Assembly: GCA_002500485.1 (NCBI GenBank)
Contig: DLRJ01000117.1
Span: 25,544 to 47,330, forward strand
DNA length: 21,787 bases
Origin: Dehalococcoidia bacterium UBA7891
GTDB lineage: Bacteria > Chloroflexota > Dehalococcoidia > Lucifugimonadales > UBA826
Direction: 5' to 3'
The notes beneath the pieces were generated by a model. The model worked only from the letters and a program-made list of their open reading frames with translations, did no database searches and was not told the origin of the DNA. The position numbers and the translations under genes were made by a program. Positions 7,913 through 15,488 of the stretch are shown here, piece by piece; position 1 is the first letter of the stretch; each line of letters opens with the position of its first letter.

Positions 7913-8341
7913 ATGAACTTGGTATCAGCAGGCGGAATAGTTTATCGAGAAGACGCTGGTTCTATCCTTGTAGTGGTTTGTGGTAGGAATTGTCCTACCT
8001 CCTTCAATCTACCCAAAGGTACCCCAGAACCTAACGAGACGAAGGAACAGACTGCTTTGCGGGAGGTTGAAGAAGAGACGGGATTAAAAGTCAAACTTGG
8101 CAAATATGTTGGCTCAGTAAGTTATTGGGTTAATAACCATCCTGATTATCCAGACCAGCAATTATATAAAACGGTCTATTATTATTTGATGGAACCTATA
8201 GGGGGAGACTTTTCTAGGCATGACGGAGAATTTGATACTGTAGATTGGGTAGATGTACGTGAGATATTAAATACTCTTTCATTTGAAAACGAGGTAAAAA
8301 TTGTTCAGAAGGGCATTTCCCTGGTCAAGGGACGAAAATAA
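7913..8341 (+). CDS. Nudix hydrolase
   Basis: A 142-residue single-domain Nudix (MutT-like) pyrophosphohydrolase that should cleave a nucleoside-diphosphate-linked substrate. The Nudix box G-x5-E-x7-REUxEExGU is complete at 36-58: G36, E42, then REVEEETGL at 50-58 with metal-binding glutamates. The protein begins MNLVSAGGIVYRED, the usual first strand, so I set the start at ATG 7913. The frame is open upstream to 7778, but that part has no family resemblance and lies in the pyr leader region. The substrate cannot be assigned; the family includes (d)NTP, ApnA and sugar-nucleotide hydrolases. It is followed 34 bases later by the GNAT gene, likely co-transcribed. Confidence 0.9.
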   Translation: MNLVSAGGIVYREDAGSILVVVCGRNCPTSFNLPKGTPEPNETKEQTALREVEEETGLKVKLGKYVGSVSYWVNNHPDYPDQQLYKTVYYYLMEPIGGDFSRHDGEFDTVDWVDVREILNTLSFENEVKIVQKGISLVKGRK

Positions 8342-8375
8342 GGAACTCCCCCTTGTTAATGAGGAGGGGGAAAAG

Positions 8376-8876
8376 GTGCGTATACGGGAAAAACGTGTGG
8401 AAGATATCCGAAACGAATATTCGTGGAGGGTGGATCCTGAACTTTCCCGATTAGACGCAACCCGACCTATGACTATGTCGTACGAAGACTTTTTTAGGTA
8501 TTCGAAAGAAGAGATGCAATTTCTAAACTATCGCTCAAAAAGACTGGCAGTGGAAACCTTGGGGGGCGTTCATATTGGAAATATCATGTATTACGATCTA
8601 AATATGCAAAATAGTCAGGCTGAATTAGGGATAATGATTGGCGATAAGGATTACTGGAGTAGCGGGTATGGTACCGATACGGTTAATACATTGTTGCGAC
8701 ATTTGTTCACTACTTTGGAATTAGATAGGGTTTATCTTCATACGCTTTCCTGGAACTACAGAGCGCAGGCATCTTTCGCCAAATCCGGTTTCAAATTGGT
8801 TCGTAACGTTAAAAGAGGCGGGCAAGACTTCATACTTATGGAAGTTCTGCGATCTGATTGGGAAGAACCAATTTGA
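8376..8876 (+). CDS. GNAT-family N-acetyltransferase (RimJ/RimL-like)
   Basis: A 166-residue acetyl-CoA-dependent N-acetyltransferase. The acetyl-CoA-binding motif is seen as YWSSGYGTDTVNTLLRHLF around residues 94-112, preceded by the ELGIMIGDKD strand. The C-terminal part LHTLSWNYRAQASFAKSGFK is typical of the Acetyltransf_3 (RimJ/RimL, SpeG) branch. I chose the GTG start at 8376 because GAGGAGG lies at ideal spacing before it and the fold begins there. An ATG at 8301 in the same frame would overlap the Nudix gene by 41 bases and add an unlikely N-terminus. The substrate, whether protein N-terminus, polyamine or small molecule, is unknown. It converges with the next gene, with 7 bases between stops. 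Confidence 0.85.
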   Translation: MRIREKRVEDIRNEYSWRVDPELSRLDATRPMTMSYEDFFRYSKEEMQFLNYRSKRLAVETLGGVHIGNIMYYDLNMQNSQAELGIMIGDKDYWSSGYGTDTVNTLLRHLFTTLELDRVYLHTLSWNYRAQASFAKSGFKLVRNVKRGGQDFILMEVLRSDWEEPI

Positions 8877-8883
8877 ATTTGAT

Positions 8884-9747
8884 CTAAAGATATAACTTGT
8901 CCAATTCATTGGCAAAAATAATTTCTCCAGAGAAAATATCACTAATATCAGATTTTGCCGAATTCATCACGGCAGGGTCGGATAAATTTGGACCTATGTG
9001 TACCAACGCTAATTTTTTCACATTGGCGGCCTGAGCCATTTCTGCGGCTCCAGTTGTCCCACATTGCCCTTCATTTTCTCCATTATCGCTCATGTTGGAT
9101 TGTTTGTCCCAACACATACAAAGCATCAAATCCGCATCTTTGGCTAATTCAATGACTGAGCTGCAGGGTTCGGTATCACCAGTGAATACAATGCTTCCGT
9201 CCACCGTGTCAAACCGGTATGCCAGTGAATCCAAATATGGTTGCACGTGCTTTGCAGAAGCACTGTTGACACTCCAATTGGTCGCTTTAAATACTGGACC
9301 CGGCTCGATATCAATCGCTTCTACCTGTGGAGGTTTTCTTGGTAGTGTCCCGCCTCTGTTTACATGAATTCTTTGGCTTAGCGGGTGGCTGACCCGTGCG
9401 ATCCAATCGTGAGCGAACAATCCTATAGATTCATCAAGAATTCCCGTTGTTATTTTTTCGGTTAAATTGGGGCCAAATACTTTCAGGATATTTTCGTTTC
9501 CTATACTTTGATCCCATCTACACAGCAAGAAGCAGGGATAATCAATATCGTGATCAAAATGGTGGTGTGTGAAAAACAAGTAGTCTATTTCTGTGGGCCA
9601 TAAACCGGCTTTAACTAATTTATGCGTGGCCGCTGGACCACAGTCAATCATTATTTGGTCTCCATCTATTTCTAGAGCGAATGATGACCCAAATCTGTCG
9701 GGTGTAGGTGTCGGCGTACCAGCACCTAGGATATGTATTGTTGCCAT
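8884..9747 (-). CDS. Metallo-beta-lactamase fold hydrolase (RNase Z-like branch)
   Basis: A 287-residue MBL-fold metal hydrolase. It opens with IHILGAGTPTPTPDRFGSS, the Gly/Thr-rich first loop of the RNase Z/ElaC and phosphodiesterase-like branch. Zinc motif HHHFDH (H61, H63, D65, H66) is intact. Later ligands are the His in SAKHVQPYLD, the Asp in FTGDTEP and the His in LVHIGP. It is short for a full tRNase Z and I see no clear exosite, so tRNA processing is possible but unproven. The start is ATG 9747, preceded by AGAAGG with 9-base spacing; a TTG at 9756 in the same frame sits too close to that site. It follows the membrane protein gene by 5 bases as the last gene of the rph operon. Confidence 0.85.
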   Translation of the reverse strand: MATIHILGAGTPTPTPDRFGSSFALEIDGDQIMIDCGPAATHKLVKAGLWPTEIDYLFFTHHHFDHDIDYPCFLLCRWDQSIGNENILKVFGPNLTEKITTGILDESIGLFAHDWIARVSHPLSQRIHVNRGGTLPRKPPQVEAIDIEPGPVFKATNWSVNSASAKHVQPYLDSLAYRFDTVDGSIVFTGDTEPCSSVIELAKDADLMLCMCWDKQSNMSDNGENEGQCGTTGAAEMAQAANVKKLALVHIGPNLSDPAVMNSAKSDISDIFSGEIIFANELDKLYL

Positions 9748-9752
9748 TTGTA

Positions 9753-11558
9753 TCAACCTTCTAAGGAGTTTCTTTTGTAAGTATAGATTTTGTATTCCTG
9801 GCCGGATTGTATTAGAAGTATGTTACCAGCCTCTAGCTTGACTATTGAATTGTATAAATCGTCAATATTTGCTTTGATGCCCTTTCCGTCAAAATTTGAT
9901 TCGGTGGTCCACACGATTTCTTCCACGTCGTACTCTAAACGCTCCTGCAAGCTTTTGATTAATTTACTGTTATCTGCTTGACTAAATATTGTGACACTCT
10001 TTCTTGCAGTTTGGGAGCTCTGTAATTGGGGTTGAATCGCCGGCTTTGATTCCAGAGGTATATCTTTGAATATTTGACGGTGATAAATTGCAACGACCCC
10101 TAAGACCATTGCGAGGGAAAGAGGTGTGATTAAAGATTCAATCGTCTGGAGCCCGAGGTCGTTGGCAAGAGAATATTTCACGAGGATAAATAGAATGCCT
10201 GCCATGGCGCCTGCCGTGGCTATAATACTTATTCCTAGGACTACCATGAAATAGATGCGGGAGTAGGCAATTTTTTCGTTAAAACTGCCAGTCTGGACAG
10301 TTATTCTACTCCAGGAGGTATACCACACGAGGCAACCAACCATTGCCAAACTTATACCTCCGGATAAAGGTCCTTTCCAAAAATCATTAGGTTGGACTAT
10401 ATCAGTCCAGCTCAGTTGTAGTAGAGAGATCATCACTGAGTGAATTAGGACTGAAAATCCTGCAGACAAGAACCCCAACCCCAAAAACGCCAAAGAGAAT
10501 ATTAATGCTGCATCAGGTTTTTTTAATAAATCAGTCATTTGGTATGTATTGGGAACATACTTTGTGTGATAAAGCAAAACAGCGGCACCGGTGCTCAACG
10601 TACTTATTGAGGAAATGAGTATAAATCGCCATCCATCCATTTCATCAATTTGGAAGATTTTACCGAATAGAGTCATTAGCAGCATTGTGCTTGATATCAT
10701 TAAAGACACTATCGTAAATGTATAAATTAGATATAAGTAGATCGGTTCATATTCTTGCTTTACTAATTTATTCCTTAGGATCAGCCAATGGACAGACCAT
10801 GTACCGAAACCTATTAGTACTGACATAGTTAACCTTAATGAGCTGAGGCTACCGTTGAAAATTAAAATTTCCCCATTGCCAACAGTGTTTTGGATAATGT
10901 TAAAGACTGCGAGGTAAATCAAGCTGCTCAAACTTGAAGCAAGTATAAATAATCCAATAAAGCTAAAGCTGTAAACAAATGTGTTACGAAGACTTAGGCT
11001 ATTTACATGATTCGAGGGCTTGGTCTGCAACAGTACCTTCAAATGGTAGCTCCAAACCAATAACCAGATTACTAGGGTAGGTATTCGAGGCCAGTTAAAT
11101 TCTGATGCATGGAAGGTCTCTGAAATGATGTCGGAAATAGAACTTATTGATATGGCGAAAGATACCGACAAACACAGAAGAAGATATGCAATTCTTATAC
11201 CTGAGATAATTTCATCTGAATTTTTCAGCACCTCTCGGTTAATTTTTTGCCAATACAGTATCCACAGCGGCCCCCCTATCACTAGCAGTGATATTCCCAA
11301 AGCAGCCCGTTCTGTACTTGTCTCTAGCAGAGATGGAGAAACAAAAAAACCTATCAAGTGCACGGACGATTGTTCCAATCCATTCACAAGCATCGATAGG
11401 CCAACCCCGGAAATTATATAGAGATATAGTCGCCTCGCAGGATCAACCAATGATTGACCATAATTGCCACCTTTTCTAAAAGAGATTAGCTTATAAATAC
11501 AAAGATTTATTAATATGATTAATGGGAAGAAGATCAGGACATCGACTGCCTCAGTCAT
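9753..11558 (-). CDS. Polytopic membrane protein, DUF5671-like repeats with C-terminal soluble tail
   Basis: A 601-residue protein with no assigned function. I count about 13 hydrophobic segments. After the first one they group into about six pairs of similar layout. Each unit starts with an aromatic-rich helix (RRLYLYIISGVGL, EPIYLYLIYTF, YSRIYFMVVLGI) and ends with a helix closing in a Trp/Tyr/His cluster (WILYW, WSYH, WSVHW, LLYH, WYTSW, IYHRQIF). This resembles the DUF5671 family, seen mostly in Chloroflexota by my recollection. Residues about 515 to 601 are hydrophilic and could form a small cytoplasmic domain. The ATG at 11558 overlaps the upstream gene by 8 bases (ATGACTGA), implying coupled translation. 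A transport or sensing role is a guess. Confidence 0.75.
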   Translation of the reverse strand: MTEAVDVLIFFPLIILINLCIYKLISFRKGGNYGQSLVDPARRLYLYIISGVGLSMLVNGLEQSSVHLIGFFVSPSLLETSTERAALGISLLVIGGPLWILYWQKINREVLKNSDEIISGIRIAYLLLCLSVSFAISISSISDIISETFHASEFNWPRIPTLVIWLLVWSYHLKVLLQTKPSNHVNSLSLRNTFVYSFSFIGLFILASSLSSLIYLAVFNIIQNTVGNGEILIFNGSLSSLRLTMSVLIGFGTWSVHWLILRNKLVKQEYEPIYLYLIYTFTIVSLMISSTMLLMTLFGKIFQIDEMDGWRFILISSISTLSTGAAVLLYHTKYVPNTYQMTDLLKKPDAALIFSLAFLGLGFLSAGFSVLIHSVMISLLQLSWTDIVQPNDFWKGPLSGGISLAMVGCLVWYTSWSRITVQTGSFNEKIAYSRIYFMVVLGISIIATAGAMAGILFILVKYSLANDLGLQTIESLITPLSLAMVLGVVAIYHRQIFKDIPLESKPAIQPQLQSSQTARKSVTIFSQADNSKLIKSLQERLEYDVEEIVWTTESNFDGKGIKANIDDLYNSIVKLEAGNILLIQSGQEYKIYTYKRNSLEG

Positions 11559-12030
11559 TGGATTTGTCAGGGTTTTCCAAAGTCATAAGGCAATTAATAG
11601 GAAATTGTAATTGGCTAATCTTCCAATTCGTATTTTCTTTCACAAGATTAAATTTTTCTTGGTAAGAATTTTCCGACGTTCCTATCGGGAAGGCTGGTTC
11701 CACTTCAATTACTTCCACCAACACCACGGATTCCAAATCGTCCAAGTGGGTGGTTAGGTGTTTGAAAGTCGACCGTGAGTACCGGGCTTTCTCGTTATAG
11801 CTGTCAGCGGCGAAGTCGGTGAAACTACATGTCTTTTTGAGTTCAATAGACAAGAAATTGTATGCGGATTCATAATTCTCACTGGAAATATATTCTAGGA
11901 AAATTTGGACTATTCTCGCTGGTGATCCTTCGGGCATCTTCGATGGTTTGTTACCAATGTTTAATGCAATAACTGAGGTAACCAAAATTAATCCTATGGC
12001 GATGCAAACTAAAATCGAGGCTTTGTTCAT
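11551..12030 (-). CDS. Membrane-anchored protein with NTF2-like (DUF4878-type) domain
   Basis: A 159-residue protein. Residues 4-24 form one hydrophobic segment, and no lipobox cysteine follows, so it is probably an anchored extracytoplasmic protein. The remainder, from about residue 39 (ARIVQIFLEYISSENYESAY) to the ending WKISQLQFP, has the helix-then-beta layout of small NTF2-like domains, which often bind ligands or assist membrane complexes. This assignment rests on pattern rather than on a conserved motif. It starts 7 bases after the rph stop with no clear Shine-Dalgarno sequence, suggesting reinitiation. It overlaps the DUF5671-like gene by 8 bases, so the two products may work together. 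Confidence 0.6.
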   Translation of the reverse strand: MNKASILVCIAIGLILVTSVIALNIGNKPSKMPEGSPARIVQIFLEYISSENYESAYNFLSIELKKTCSFTDFAADSYNEKARYSRSTFKHLTTHLDDLESVVLVEVIEVEPAFPIGTSENSYQEKFNLVKENTNWKISQLQFPINCLMTLENPDKSND

Positions 12031-12037
12031 TTTACAA

Positions 12038-12742
12038 TTATTCTAATGCCTTAAATTGCAGCTCAAAAAGTTTTGATATTGCGTCAACTCCTGCGTCGAG
12101 GACTTGGTCTACTAGTTTTCTTGAAAACCTGTTACCTTCCGCTGAGCCTTGAATTTCAACTATTCCGCCATCTGAGGCCATTACCATATTGAAATCGGCA
12201 TCGGCTTTGGAATCTTCCTCGTAGCATAAATCCACCAACACTTTATCTCCAAATATACCCACACTTGTAGCTGCTATCGGCGTTATCGTGGGTAAAGCAT
12301 CAAGAGATCCTGAATCTAACATTTGTTTCACAGCTAAGCTTAATGCCACAAATCCACCGGTAATTGAGGCTGTTCTGGTTCCTCCATCAGCTTGAATGAC
12401 ATCACAATCGATCGTGATAGTGATCTCCCCAAGTTCTTGCAAATTAATGGACGCTCTAAGAGATCTTCCTATTAATCTGGATATTTCCTGGGATCTTCCC
12501 TTCCTTTGATTGTCACGTGACACTCGTGGAGAGGTGGAGCCTGGTAGCATGGAATATTCCGCAGTAACCCAGCCTTTGCCTGACCCTGCCAGAAAGCCAG
12601 GAACTTTTTCCTCGACGGTCGCGGTACATATAACTTTAGTTAAACCTGTGGAAATAAGCACAGATCCTTGTGAAAATTTGAGGGGGTTTTTTTCAAAATG
12701 CACAGGTCTAAGTTGGTAGTCGGTTCTATTGTCTAACCTCAA
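12038..12742 (-). CDS. rph: Ribonuclease PH
   Basis: A phosphate-dependent 3'-to-5' exoribonuclease that trims tRNA 3' ends. The 234 residues match RNase PH length, and the sequence is typical throughout: the LRPV segment near the N-terminus, GSVLISTGLTKVICTATVEE, GWVTAEYSMLPGST, RSQEISRLIGRSLRA with the conserved arginines, DCDVIQADGGTRTASITGG, and a DLCYEED metal-site region. The start is TTG at 12742 (MRLDNRTD) with AAAGG about 8 bases upstream; no ATG or GTG fits. It heads a four-gene minus-strand unit with the NTF2-like, DUF5671-like and MBL genes. A good promoter precedes it. Confidence 0.96.
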   Translation of the reverse strand: MRLDNRTDYQLRPVHFEKNPLKFSQGSVLISTGLTKVICTATVEEKVPGFLAGSGKGWVTAEYSMLPGSTSPRVSRDNQRKGRSQEISRLIGRSLRASINLQELGEITITIDCDVIQADGGTRTASITGGFVALSLAVKQMLDSGSLDALPTITPIAATSVGIFGDKVLVDLCYEEDSKADADFNMVMASDGGIVEIQGSAEGNRFSRKLVDQVLDAGVDAISKLFELQFKALE

Positions 12743-12768
12743 GTTCTATACCTTTGTAACTTTCAATG

Positions 12769-12796
12769 TTTATATCAGTTGATTTTATATTGTCAC
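12769..12796 (-). promoter_or_regulatory. Candidate sigma70-type promoter of the rph operon
   Basis: On the minus strand, GTGACA (12796-12791, 5 of 6 to consensus) and TATAAA (12774-12769, 5 of 6) are separated by 16 bases. They would start transcription near 12762, about 20 bases before the TTG of rph. The rest of the 199-base divergent gap to aroK shows no clear second promoter. Confidence 0.5.
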
Positions 12797-12941
12797 TAAA
12801 CTGTTAGGAAGATTTTTAAAACCGTAATTTAAAGGGATAACAGGAAAATAACACGTCTTTCTTTTTCGTTGTTATCTCTACTATTGCTTCTGTTGTAGAC
12901 TGGTTGAAGATTTTTGTCGTAAAGGAGGTAGAGTTCGGTTT

Positions 12942-13478
12942 ATGAGTCACAATATATACCTGACAGGCTTTTCTGGTTCAGGTAAATCTACAGTAGGAAA
13001 AGCTCTTTCTTTTCTGACGGGTCAAGAATTCGTAGATATAGACTTGATGATAGAGGAAATTGAACAAAAACCCATACCCGACATCTTTAACTGCGAAGGT
13101 GAGGAATATTTTAGAGCAGTTGAAACGGATTGTTTAAAAAAAATATCCAACCGTACTAACTTAATTGTATCTACAGGAGGAGGACTCGCAGTTGATCCTG
13201 TGAATGTTGAGGCAATGGAGAATTCTGGTTGTATTATCTGGTTAAAGGCTTCTCCAGAGACGATACTTGAACGACTAAATATACAAAATGAGAACACAGG
13301 AATTGATAACGATAGGCCTATGCTTATTTCTGAAGAACCCTTGGAGCGAATTAAGAAATTGTTAGATAGTCGGCAGGATGCTTATAAAAGATCTCATGCT
13401 ATTGTGGAAACAGATAGGAAAAATGTAGAGGTCGTGGCTGAAGAAATTCATAGGAGACTTGTGAATTGGGAAAAGTAA
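12942..13478 (+). CDS. aroK: Shikimate kinase
   Basis: It phosphorylates shikimate at the 3-hydroxyl with ATP in the chorismate pathway. The 178 residues carry the P-loop GFSGSGKS at 9-16, shikimate-binding D32/D34 (VDIDLMIEE) and R58 (EEYFRAVE), the GGG turn at 79-81, and lid arginine R126 in NDRPM. The start is ATG 12942. The Shine-Dalgarno sequence AAAGGAGGT is nearly a perfect match to the 16S tail, but it is 13 bases upstream, longer than usual; no better start lies between. aroB overlaps its end by 13 bases, so the two are coupled. Confidence 0.96.
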   Translation: MSHNIYLTGFSGSGKSTVGKALSFLTGQEFVDIDLMIEEIEQKPIPDIFNCEGEEYFRAVETDCLKKISNRTNLIVSTGGGLAVDPVNVEAMENSGCIIWLKASPETILERLNIQNENTGIDNDRPMLISEEPLERIKKLLDSRQDAYKRSHAIVETDRKNVEVVAEEIHRRLVNWEK

Positions 13479-14572
13479 ATTACGATGATTTGGCATCAGA
13501 GGTAATCACCTCAAGCGCTACATATCCTGTATGGGTAGGGTGGGGCATAATCAATAATATTGGGGAAAGAGTTAAGGCTGTTCATGACACTAATGTGGCA
13601 TACGTTGTGGCTGATGAAGGTGTCAACAGCCATGCTAGAAGGGTGCAGATTTCGTTGGAATCGGTCGGAATTCCAACATTTATGTTTTTTGTTCCTGCTG
13701 GAGAAAGCCACAAGAATTTAGAGACGGTTAAGCATATCTATTCTTGGTTGGCTGATCACAAGGCTGAAAGAGGGCACATGATAGTAGCAGTAGGTGGGGG
13801 AGTAATTGGCGATTTGGCTGGATTTGTAGCCGCCACGTATTTGAGAGGGATGCCCTTTGCTCAAGTACCCACAACTCTGCTTTCCATGATGGATGCCTCC
13901 ATTGGGGGGAAAGTTGCCGTCGATATGGAGCAAGGTAAAAATCTGGTTGGCTCTTTTTATCAACCAAAGTTTGTAATGTCTGACGTAGAGACTTTAAATA
14001 CACTGCCTGTTAGAGAATTGACTTCAGGATGGGCAGAGGCTATAAAACACGGGTTAATTCTGGATGAATCCTTGCTGAAACTATTTGAAAGCAAACATAG
14101 CGAAATAGCGGCATTAGATCCTGAAATAGCTACTGAAATCATAAGGAAAAGTGTGGCAATTAAAGCACGAGTGGTTTCGCAGGATGAGAAAGAAACGTTA
14201 GGGATCAGAATACTCCTCAATTACGGTCATACAGTTGGCCACGCTATAGAATCTACAACCGGGTATTCAAAATATTTACACGGAGAAGCAGTTAGTATAG
14301 GTATGATGGCGGCAGCGTTGCTGTCGAATTCCATGGGTATGATGTCAGATGAAGATGTGCAGAGACAGGAGGTTGTATTGAATCAATATGATTTACCGAC
14401 AAGCTCAGATGCTATTGAGTCTGAAAAAATTATCGAAGCCATAAAATCAGATAAGAAGACGGTTGGAGGTTCGGTCAACTGGGTACTTTTAAGCAAGATT
14501 GGTGAGGCTATTACTAACAATGAAGTTCCAGAACCTTTTTTGTTGAAGGCTCTTTCACAATTAAGGAGATAG
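13466..14572 (+). CDS. aroB: 3-dehydroquinate synthase
   Basis: It converts DAHP to 3-dehydroquinate using NAD and a divalent metal, the second shikimate-pathway step. The 368 residues show the NAD-binding GGGVIGDLAGF at 110-120, then VPTTLLSMMDASIGGK, then zinc ligands E191 (in GWAEAIKHG), H255 (in NYGHTVGHAIE) and H272 (in LHGEAV). The start is TTG at 13466, with AGGAGA 8 bases before it inside the aroK coding region. Alternatives further in would remove the first strand. Pairing of aroK with aroB is common in bacteria. Confidence 0.97.
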   Translation: MGKVNYDDLASEVITSSATYPVWVGWGIINNIGERVKAVHDTNVAYVVADEGVNSHARRVQISLESVGIPTFMFFVPAGESHKNLETVKHIYSWLADHKAERGHMIVAVGGGVIGDLAGFVAATYLRGMPFAQVPTTLLSMMDASIGGKVAVDMEQGKNLVGSFYQPKFVMSDVETLNTLPVRELTSGWAEAIKHGLILDESLLKLFESKHSEIAALDPEIATEIIRKSVAIKARVVSQDEKETLGIRILLNYGHTVGHAIESTTGYSKYLHGEAVSIGMMAAALLSNSMGMMSDEDVQRQEVVLNQYDLPTSSDAIESEKIIEAIKSDKKTVGGSVNWVLLSKIGEAITNNEVPEPFLLKALSQLRR

Positions 14573-14595
14573 GACTTGTTTAGTGAGATATACAC

Positions 14596-15477
14596 TTGAT
14601 TGAAACAATTCTTTTTACACTTGGTGTAGCTACCGGAATTTACGGGGTTTTGGTGGGGGCTGGAGGGGGATTCATTTTAGCTCCAGTATTGATACTTTTT
14701 TTTTCAAAAGACCCTGAAATAGCTGCTGGTACTTCCTTGGCATTAGTATCCATCAATAGCATTTCCGGGTTTATAGCATACAGAAAATCTGGTTTTATTG
14801 ACGTGAGGAGTGGGTTTTTATTTGCCATTGCTGCTGTTCCGGGTTCTGTACTAGCCCCTTTCATATTGGATGTAATGCCAGGTAATATTTTCAGGACACT
14901 TTTCGGGGTTTTACTATTGTCATTGGCTATTCACATGTTCTTTAGGGGTAGCAAGGCAGAGGACGATTCCGGCTATACCTCAGATGATATAACCTTAAAA
15001 CCTGCCCTTCCTAAATGGATGTCATTTACTGTCAAAGAAAGGAGAATAACAGCGTTTGATGGGACGATATTCAACTATCGTTTCAATGAATCCATGGCAA
15101 CTATATTTAATTTGATCCTAGGATTTGTATCTAGTTTTTTTGGCACAGGTGGCGGGTTTTTGAGGACCCCCATTTTGGTGTCCGCTTTTTCCTTTCCAGT
15201 AAAAGTGGCAGTGGCTACTTCTATTTTCTCGCTATCATTTTATGCCACGATTGGTGCCGCAGCGCATGCTTTCAATCATAATATAGAGTGGTATCCAACA
15301 TTGGTTTGGGGTGGATTAGGATTGGTTCTCGGGGGGCAGATTGGCGCAAGACTAGCGCAGAGAATCAAGAGTTTTTGGATTCTGAAATTACTTCTTTTAG
15401 TGGTTTTACTTTTGGGATTACAGTTACTTTTAGAAGGATTATGGCCAGGTTTATTGAATCTGCCATCAGCGCATTAA
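14596..15477 (+). CDS. TauE/SafE-family membrane transporter
   Basis: A 293-residue permease of the sulfite exporter TauE/SafE (TSUP) family. Members move small organosulfur or organic anions such as sulfite, sulfoacetate or 2-oxo acids; the substrate here cannot be told. Two inverted halves are visible. Helix one holds GVLVGAGGGFILAPVLILFF, followed by AAGTSLALVSINSISGFIAY. The second half repeats the pattern with SSFFGTGGGFLRTPILV and KVAVATSIFSLSFYATIG. About eight hydrophobic segments are separated by a central hydrophilic loop near residues 115-155. The TTG at 14596 is the likely start, with only a weak GTGAGA upstream. It lies 23 bases after aroB and 11 before tgt, in the same transcription unit. 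Confidence 0.85.
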   Translation: MIETILFTLGVATGIYGVLVGAGGGFILAPVLILFFSKDPEIAAGTSLALVSINSISGFIAYRKSGFIDVRSGFLFAIAAVPGSVLAPFILDVMPGNIFRTLFGVLLLSLAIHMFFRGSKAEDDSGYTSDDITLKPALPKWMSFTVKERRITAFDGTIFNYRFNESMATIFNLILGFVSSFFGTGGGFLRTPILVSAFSFPVKVAVATSIFSLSFYATIGAAAHAFNHNIEWYPTLVWGGLGLVLGGQIGARLAQRIKSFWILKLLLLVVLLLGLQLLLEGLWPGLLNLPSAH

Positions 15478-15488
15478 AGAAAATAGAA

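Noticed and set aside
12832..12849. Sequence matching 15 of 18 bases of the I-SceI homing endonuclease site
   Set aside because: No intron or homing endonuclease gene is nearby, and a partial match in AT-rich intergenic DNA is most simply chance.
15288..15488. Open N-terminal extension of tgt inside the exporter gene
   Set aside because: It is an out-of-frame reading of the TauE/SafE coding region; Tgt homology begins at MFNFTLEH (15489).
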